Under the pieces are notes generated by a model. The model was given only the letters and a program-made list of their open reading frames with translations. It had not been told where the DNA came from and ran no database searches. Below are positions 58,300-64,000 of a stretch of DNA of 64,000 nucleotides, piece by piece. Position numbers and translations under genes: made by a program. This DNA comes from Taudactylus pleione. Lineage: Eukaryota; Chordata; Amphibia; Anura; Myobatrachidae. The number at the start of each line of letters is the position of its first letter. The stretch's first letter is position 1. The DNA lies in contig JAUIMM010000113.1 in assembly GCA_031769625.1 (NCBI GenBank), forward strand, positions 12,000,501 through 12,064,500, written 5' to 3'.

Positions 58300-59140
58300 G
58301 ACAAAGATAAGCTTTCACCCAGGATGCTACTAAAACCCTCATACACTCACTGGTCACCTCCAGATTGGACTACTGTTACCTCCTCCTATCTGGCCTCCCC
58401 AAATCCCATCTCTCTCCTCTCCAGTCTATCCTTAATGCTGCCTCCCCTCTCCTACAAGCTCTCCACTGGCTCCCCTTCCCTTTTAGAACCCAATTTAAGG
58501 TTCTCACGCTCGCTTACAAAGCCCTCACCCAATCTTCTCCCATATACATCTCTGATCTAATCTCCCTTCACTCTCCTCTCCACTCTCTTTGTTCAACTAA
58601 TACACACCACCTTTCATGCCAGCTGATTACTTCCTCCCACTCCTGCCTCCAAGATTTTGCCCACACTGCTCCCCACCTCTGGAACTCTCTCCCACTCCCC
58701 ATCAGACTCTCCACCTCTTTGCAATCCTTCAAACGGGCTCTTAAGACCCACTACTTCATCAAAGCTTTCCAGCTATCATTCTAACTCCCTGATACATACA
58801 CCTTCCTCCCCATCTGTGTCATCCCTGTTTGTCTTCCCATCCCTTTTAGAATGTAAGCTCTTATGAGCAGGGCCCTCTACCCTCTTGTGCTTCTTCCTAC
58901 TTTAGTTTCATCTACTTCTTACTCACCACTAGGGCACCTAACACTTGGTTGCTTATGCTCTGTTGCTTATCTGGGTGTTATTGACCCTAATGTAGCAATA
59001 TATATTATCCATGTCCTGGTCCTGTATTGTACTGTTCTGTAAGTCGCTTGTCTACAACTTGTTTATGTACTGTGTAAGGCGCTGCAGAACATTTGTGGCG
59101 CCATATAAATAAATGATAATAATAAAATAATAATAATAAT
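58300..59140 (+). pseudogene. L2-like LINE, 5'-truncated 3' end
   Basis: The translated frame to the stop at 58784 gives LVTSRLDYCYLLLSGLP, LQALHWLPFPFRTQFKVLTL, AYKALTQSSPIYISDLI and APHLWNSLPLPIRLSTSLQS followed by FKRALKTHYF. This is the conserved C-terminus after the RT domain in L2/CR1-group LINEs. The 3' UTR ends in AAGGCGCTGCAGAACATTTG, CCATATAAATAAA and (AAT)n, typical of L2. There is no RT or endonuclease, so it is a dead truncated copy. Confidence 0.85.
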
Positions 59141-59149
59141 AATAAGCTG

Positions 59150-59640
59150 CTGCTAGAGGGATGGGGGTATAAAGTGTTGCAAGAGGGATAGAGGGTTAGA
59201 TAAGCATAAGCTGCTGCTAGAGGGACTGGGGGAGATAAGCTGCTGATAGAGGGATGGGGGGAGATAAGCTGCTGATAGAGGGATGGGGGGGAGATAAGCT
59301 GCTGATAGAGGGATGGGGGGGAGATAAGCTGCTGATAGAGGGATGGGGGGAGATAAGCTGCTGATAGAGGGATGGAGGGGAGATAAGCTGCTGCTAGAGG
59401 GACTGGGGGGAGATAAGCTGCTGATAGAGGGATGGGAGGGGAGATAAGCTGCTGATAGAGGGATGGGGGGGAATAAGCTGCATCTAGAGGGACGGAGGGA
59501 GTTAAGGTGTTGCAAGAGGGACAGGGAGTAGAGATAAGCTGCTGCTATAGGGACAGGGGGGAAGATAGGATGCTGCTAGAGGAATGGGGGGGGATAAGCT
59601 GCTGCTAGAGGGATGGGGAGATAAGCGTAGTGTGAATGGG
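59150..59640. repeat. ~30-bp minisatellite (GATAAGCTGCTGATAGAGGG)
   Basis: About 16 units pair GATAAGCTGCTGCTAGAGGG with ATGGGGGGA and vary mainly in G-run length. The Ser/Pro-rich minus-strand frame is a product of the repeat. Confidence 0.92.
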
Positions 59641-61740
59641 CTCTGTGTGATGTAGTGTGAATGGGCTCTGTGTGATGTAGTGTGAATGGGCTCTGTGTGG
59701 CGTAATGTGAATAAGGGACACTACTGTGCTGTGTCATTTGAATTGGAGGTACTGTTGTGTGGTTACACCCCTTCCCAACGAGACCACACCTGTATTTTTT
59801 GAAGTGTGTCTGCTTCAGTTGTGAATGGCAGCACCAATGCTCAGGTGACTAAAATGTGTAGTAACAGCTCTGTGTACAGATGTGTCCTCTGTGTTCAGCA
59901 CCCCTACCCTAAACAATTCCTACAGTGAACGCTATCTAAACCTGTACAACTGCTAAGCTAGGGCTTGGCAAAATGGGAAAATTAAGTTAATAAGAGCGTT
60001 AAAAAATTAAAAATAAAAAATTATTAGGACTAAAAACAAAAATAATGATAAAATATAAATGATAACAATAGAAATAAAAATGAATGGAAGAGAAAAGGGA
60101 AAAGACAGAGAGAGAAAGAATAACAGGATGTATCAGTCGAGATACAAAAATATGTTTATAGCTCTTTTTAGATATGTTTGTGAAGACCGGATATTTAGTC
60201 CTTATGAGAAATGAAAGCCCAGATACTAACTTTCCCTACCTCTATGTTGGTAGCAGCAAGTAGTTTGCCGCTACATTAATATTAATTTTGGAGCCAAACA
60301 TTACCATGGGCTAACCTAATGTTACCTTGTGTCGTATGGGAATACCTCTGCATCTTAGCCCTATTTCCCTACTGCCCCCTCTCCTTTCTTATCCTACAAC
60401 CCCTCCCACATCACACCTATATATGTTATGTTGAACATTATTTTTGTACCCCTTACAATAGTGGTCACATACCCAGGCCCTTGACATACTGTATAAAATA
60501 TTGTTCTGCTCTAAATTGATGTATCTCCTGTTTCATAGAACTTGTTTACTTTGTGACTCATTCATATGCTATCTCCTTGACTACTGACTATTCTTATACA
60601 CTGTTTTTGAAGCATAAACAACTAAAATAAAATTACATTGGGTCGCACAAAAGGTCCTTCATAAAAACATGCTGATTTTCTGTTATCAGATTATAAGACT
60701 CTTGTAGTAATGCAAGGCAAATGTAGCAAACCGGAATATTGGAATTATAAATACTGTACACAAAATTATTTTTGCTCATTAACACAATCCATAACATTAT
60801 GATGTAGCACATGAGAGTAGAGAATATATTATGTAACAAAGTCTCGCCTCAATTGTAAAATACTAAATAAAAACGAACCGTTTAACAGTAACTACTGTAC
60901 AAAGCATCAATCACATTCAGCGCTGCTCGACAGAACAAATCTCTAAAATACTGAATGGAAATATTACACATTTTTTTTAAATAAAAAAATATTTCACATT
61001 TGCGCCTTGTTATTGGCAACACAACTCAACCTTTTTCTTTTTACTAGCATTTTACATATTTTCATCTGTCTCGACATATGACAAATGCACAGAAATGGAA
61101 CATGTCATGTTCCAAAATAAGCTAACACAATTAAATATATAAATGGGTTAGGACTCACATGGAACAATGGTTTTTGGTGTTTTATGCACTCTGTTTGCAT
61201 TAAAATTATTTGTAAAACAAATAAACACCATGTCCACAAATAGAGGAGACTTTGATCTGTCTATTAGTTTGATAAATTCCCTACCTGCACACATCTGTGG
61301 TTGACATTTATGAGAGGTGCTTGTGTACCCACCGATGTGACCGATGATCCCAGGGCTTACATATTGGGCGGTCCCTACACACGGGGTGATCCAGTGCCCG
61401 ACCACCCGATATGCTGCCCCCCTCACATAGCGCTGCATGGGATCGTCAGTCACTTCGCCTGATCTTTTAAAAATGCAGAAAGATCACATGGAACGATATT
61501 GCTGATTTCTTTTTCCAATCTGTCTGATTGTTAGCAATATCGTTCTGGGTGTTAGGGGCCTTAAGATTTCTGATAAATCCCTAGATATGGGGTCTAATTA
61601 TGATGCAGTGATAATCCCCTTTTCTCCCATTTTCTGTAAGAAAATGGGTTATCACCAGAGTCGTCACTAGTGTTGGTGTCACCCGGTGCTATATTGCACG
61701 GTGACACCCCCCTCCACCAAAAAAAATATAGGGACCAATG
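59641..61740. other. no recognisable gene
   Basis: 59641-59705 has three GTGTGATGTAGTGTGAATGG repeats. A hairpin pair ACGATATTGCT / AGCAATATCGTT lies at 61490-61545, possibly one end of a MITE. The rest is AT-rich and unassigned. Confidence 0.45.
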
Positions 61741-61766
61741 TACACACACCAACACACACACATACG

Positions 61767-61771
61767 AGATA

Positions 61772-61810
<39 letters not shown>

Positions 61811-61901
61811 CACTGTATATATACACAGTGTGTATATATGTATGCATACTGTATATGTGTAAGGGTATATATGTATTCACATATATGCATATCTGTTTAA
61901 A

Positions 61902-61954
<53 letters not shown>
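61767..61954. repeat. (TA)n and (GT)n microsatellites
   Basis: TA runs at 61767-61806 and 61918-61954 with CACTGTATATATACACAGTG and GTGTGTGTGT between them. Confidence 0.95.
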
Positions 61955-61957
<3 letters not shown>

Positions 61958-61960
61958 ATG

Positions 61961-62296
61961 CATACCTCCCAACATTTTAAGATCCTAAGGATTGTGCAAT
62001 AAGGGGTGGAGTCTATGGAAAATGGGGCGGAGCCTCTAGGCTTCCGCCGTTTTCGTAACTTTGGGGGCGTGGTCAGCACTCTCCGAGATGCTGGGCAGCC
62101 CCCAGGCAGTCCGCACACAAGAGAACATGCCGTGCGCATGAGCATGGCATCTGTTTTCCTCCTACACACCCGCTGCGGTTTGTGCTCTCCCCAACTTACC
62201 CCCCACCACGGGACACTGCGGCCCGCAGGTGGGACAGCGGGACAGTCCCAGAAAAACGGGACTGTCTCACTGGATGCGGGACAGTTGGGAGGTATG
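61961..62296. mobile_element. MITE with CATACCTCCCAAC termini, 336 bp
   Basis: Perfect 13-bp TIRs CATACCTCCCAAC (61961) and GTTGGGAGGTATG (62296). The GC-rich interior includes GGGACAGCGGGACAGTCCC. It is inserted between TA microsatellites, so the target duplication cannot be read with certainty. Confidence 0.75.
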
Positions 62297-62301
62297 TACA
62301 G

Positions 62302-62311
62302 TATATATATA

Positions 62312-62347
<36 letters not shown>
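62302..62347. repeat. (TA)n microsatellite at the insertion site of hAT copy H
   Basis: TATATATA runs directly up to the TAGGGGTGAGC terminus. Confidence 0.95.
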
Positions 62348-62507
62348 TAGGGGTGAGCGGGTTCGGATTTCTGAAATCCGAACCCCCCCGAGCCCCCCCG
62401 ATCCGAGTCCGATCCGAATCAGGCTCGACTTTTCCCGCCTGACTCGGATCTGAAATCGAGGCAAAACGTCATCATCCCGCCTTCCGAGTCTCGCGGGTTT
62501 TGGATCC

Positions 62508-62537
62508 TATATAAGGTACCCGCGTCGGCGCCATTTT
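62508..62537 (+). promoter_or_regulatory. hAT copy H core promoter
   Basis: TATATAAG at 62508-62515, then GGCGCCATTTTC at about 62527-62538 (YY1 consensus). Conserved with copies A and B. Confidence 0.6.
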
Positions 62538-62559
62538 CTCACTCGGCTGTGGACAGTGA

Positions 62560-62880
62560 AGAGGGAGGGTGGGAGTTAGGGCTGGCTGGGCTGTGTAGTG
62601 TAGTGTAGTGTAGTGCTGCTGTTGTCCACTACTTCAAAGTCCATAGGGGCTGGCTGTGTTGTGCTGTGCTGCTGTTGTTAATAGGGGCTGTGTCCACTAC
62701 TTCAAAGTCCATAGGGGCTGGCTGGACTGTGTTGTGCAGTCAGTTCTCCATAGGGGCTGTGTCCACTCCAAAGTCCTGTGCAGTGTCCCAGTCCTAAAGG
62801 GGTGCTGTAGTGTTGTCCAGGGGGTGCTCTGTCCATCAGGGGTGCTCCCCCCAAGTGCTAAAAAAATAATATATTTTCTG
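62560..62880 (+). repeat. short-unit array of hAT copy H
   Basis: Starts with (GTGTA)n, then units containing CAAAGTCCATAGGGGCTGGC and GGGGCTGTGTCCACT. It is the complement of the copy A array at 5691-6130. Confidence 0.88.
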
Positions 62881-64000
62881 TGTTTGTGAATTGTGTGCGC
62901 AGTAGCCGCACGTGCATCAACAAAGTACTGCCAAGCGTGCGCCTGTGTCATAAGTAAAGGGCCGGCTGGCTTGACCGTTAAAGGGTGCTGTAACCCCCGA
63001 AAGTACACTCCAGTCCAAACCAAAAAAAAAATTATTTTCTGTGTTTCTGAATTGTGTGCGCAGTAGCCGCACGTGCATCAACAAAGTAGTGCCAAGCGTG
63101 CGCCTGTGTCATAAGTAAAGGGCCGGCTGGCTTGACCGTTAAGGGTGCTGTAACCCCCGAAAGTGCACTCCAGTCCAAACCAAAAAAAAAATTATTTTCT
63201 GTGTTTGTGAATTGTGTGCGCAGTAGCCGCACGTGCATCAACAAAGTAGTGCCAAGCGTGCGCCTGTGTCATAAGTAAAGGGCCGGCTGGCTTGACCGTT
63301 AAGGGTGCTGTAACCCCCGAAAGTACACTCCAGTCCAAATCAAAAAAAAAATTATTTTCTGTGTTTGTGAATTGTGTGCGCAGTAGCCGCACGTGCATCA
63401 ACAAAGTAGTGCCAAGCGTGCGCCTGTGTCATCATAAGTAAAGGGCCGGCTGGCTTGACCGTTAAAGGGTGCTGTAACCCCCGAAAGTACACTCCAGTCC
63501 AAACCAAAAAAAAAATTATTTTCTGTGTTTGTGAATTGTGTGCGCAGTAGCCGCACGTGCATCAACAAAGTAGTGCCAAGCGTGCGCCTGTGTCATAAGT
63601 AAAGGGCCGGCTGGCTTGACCGTTAAAGGGTGCTGTAACCCCCAAAGTACACTCCAGTCCAAACCAAAAAAAAAATTATTTTCTGTGTTTGTGAATTGTG
63701 TGCGCAGTAGCCGCACGTGCATCAACAAAGTAGTGCCAAGCGTGCGCCTGTGTCATCATAAGTAAAGGGCCGGCTGGCTTGACCATTAAAGGGTGCTGTA
63801 ACCCCCGAAAGTACACTCCAGTCCAAACCAAAAAAAAAAATATTTTCTGTGTTTGTGAATTGTGTGCGCAGTAGCCGCACGTGCATCAACAAAGTACTGC
63901 CAAGCGTGTGCCTGTGTCATAAGTAAAGGGCCGGCTGGCTTGACCGTTAAAGGGTGCAGTAACCCCCAAAGTACACTCCAGTCCAAACCAAAAAAAATAT
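62881..64000 (+). repeat. 160-164-bp array of hAT copy H (continues past window)
   Basis: Seven units start with GTGAATTGTGTGCGCAGTAG at 62886-63855. Spacing alternates between 160 and 164 bp because of an extra ATCA or small run changes. Units contain CACGTGCATCAACAAAGTAG, GGGCCGGCTGGCTTGACC and GTAACCCCCGAAAGT, with very few differences. Confidence 0.95.

Larger units (their letters stand above)
62348..64000 (+). mobile_element. Ac-type hAT element, copy H (5' part, runs off window)
   Basis: It begins TAGGGGTGAGCGGGTTCGG at 62348 with the subterminal hairpin, GACTCGG motifs, a TATA box, a YY1-like site and two tandem arrays, mirroring copy A reversed. Array units are nearly identical to each other, so this is the youngest copy in the window. 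The transposase, if present, lies beyond 64000. Confidence 0.9.

Noticed and set aside
59153..59515. 120-residue Ser/Pro frame
   Set aside because: It comes from a G-run-variable minisatellite.

Overview
The window looks like repeat-dense intergenic DNA from a vertebrate, most likely an anuran amphibian. The reasons are the transposon families present (Ac-type hAT, Harbinger-like MITEs, a Ngaro-type tyrosine-recombinase retrotransposon with a hydrolase ORF, tRNA-derived SINEs with an L2-like tail, Tc1-like DNA), the many palindromic MITEs and the spliceosomal introns. I recognise no host protein-coding gene. Nearly all coding signal belongs to mobile elements, and every transposase or polymerase reading frame carries frameshifts or stops.

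Layout, left to right. 1-1640 has nothing recognisable. At 1779-6374 is a non-autonomous member (copy A, minus strand) of an Ac-type hAT family. At 7365-13417 are four related hAT copies: B, full length, lies inside D, and E, which holds F, follows directly. At 15029-17663 is a 751-bp tandem repeat with an inverted first unit, all flanked by a 16-bp direct repeat. 18190-18800 holds a Harbinger transposase relic. 20320-22330 holds a SINE and a fold-back element, each with a Harbinger-like MITE inside. 22812-31050 is a long hAT copy (C, minus strand) with a nearly complete but frameshifted BED-finger transposase, three MITEs and a further 1.3-kb nested element. 31289-34400 is a run of MITEs. 34401-39983 is a Ngaro-like element (minus strand) with gag-like, RT/RNase H, tyrosine recombinase and SGNH hydrolase frames and split direct repeats, lacking its 5' end. 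A possible solo LTR and a minisatellite follow.

The most unusual stretch is about 45180-55670. It has complex inverted arms made of ~130-bp subrepeats around a minus-strand gene of at least 11 exons. The predicted product joins a Myb/SANT-like domain, a proline-rich linker built from short symmetric (phase 1-1) exons, and a Tc1-like helix-turn-helix plus DD(~34)E catalytic core. The interval is saturated with the palindromic motif TACAGTACTGTA and also contains degenerate tRNA-like sequences. I read it as a giant, intron-rich Tc1-related DNA transposon, recently inactivated.

The right end holds a TTAGGG-like tract, an L2-like LINE 3' end, minisatellites, a small MITE, and the 5' end of a young hAT copy (H, plus strand) whose 160-bp array runs off the window. 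In the hAT copies, a TATA/YY1-like promoter, one or two tandem arrays and then the transposase occur in the same order, which makes the arrays part of the element's 5' region.
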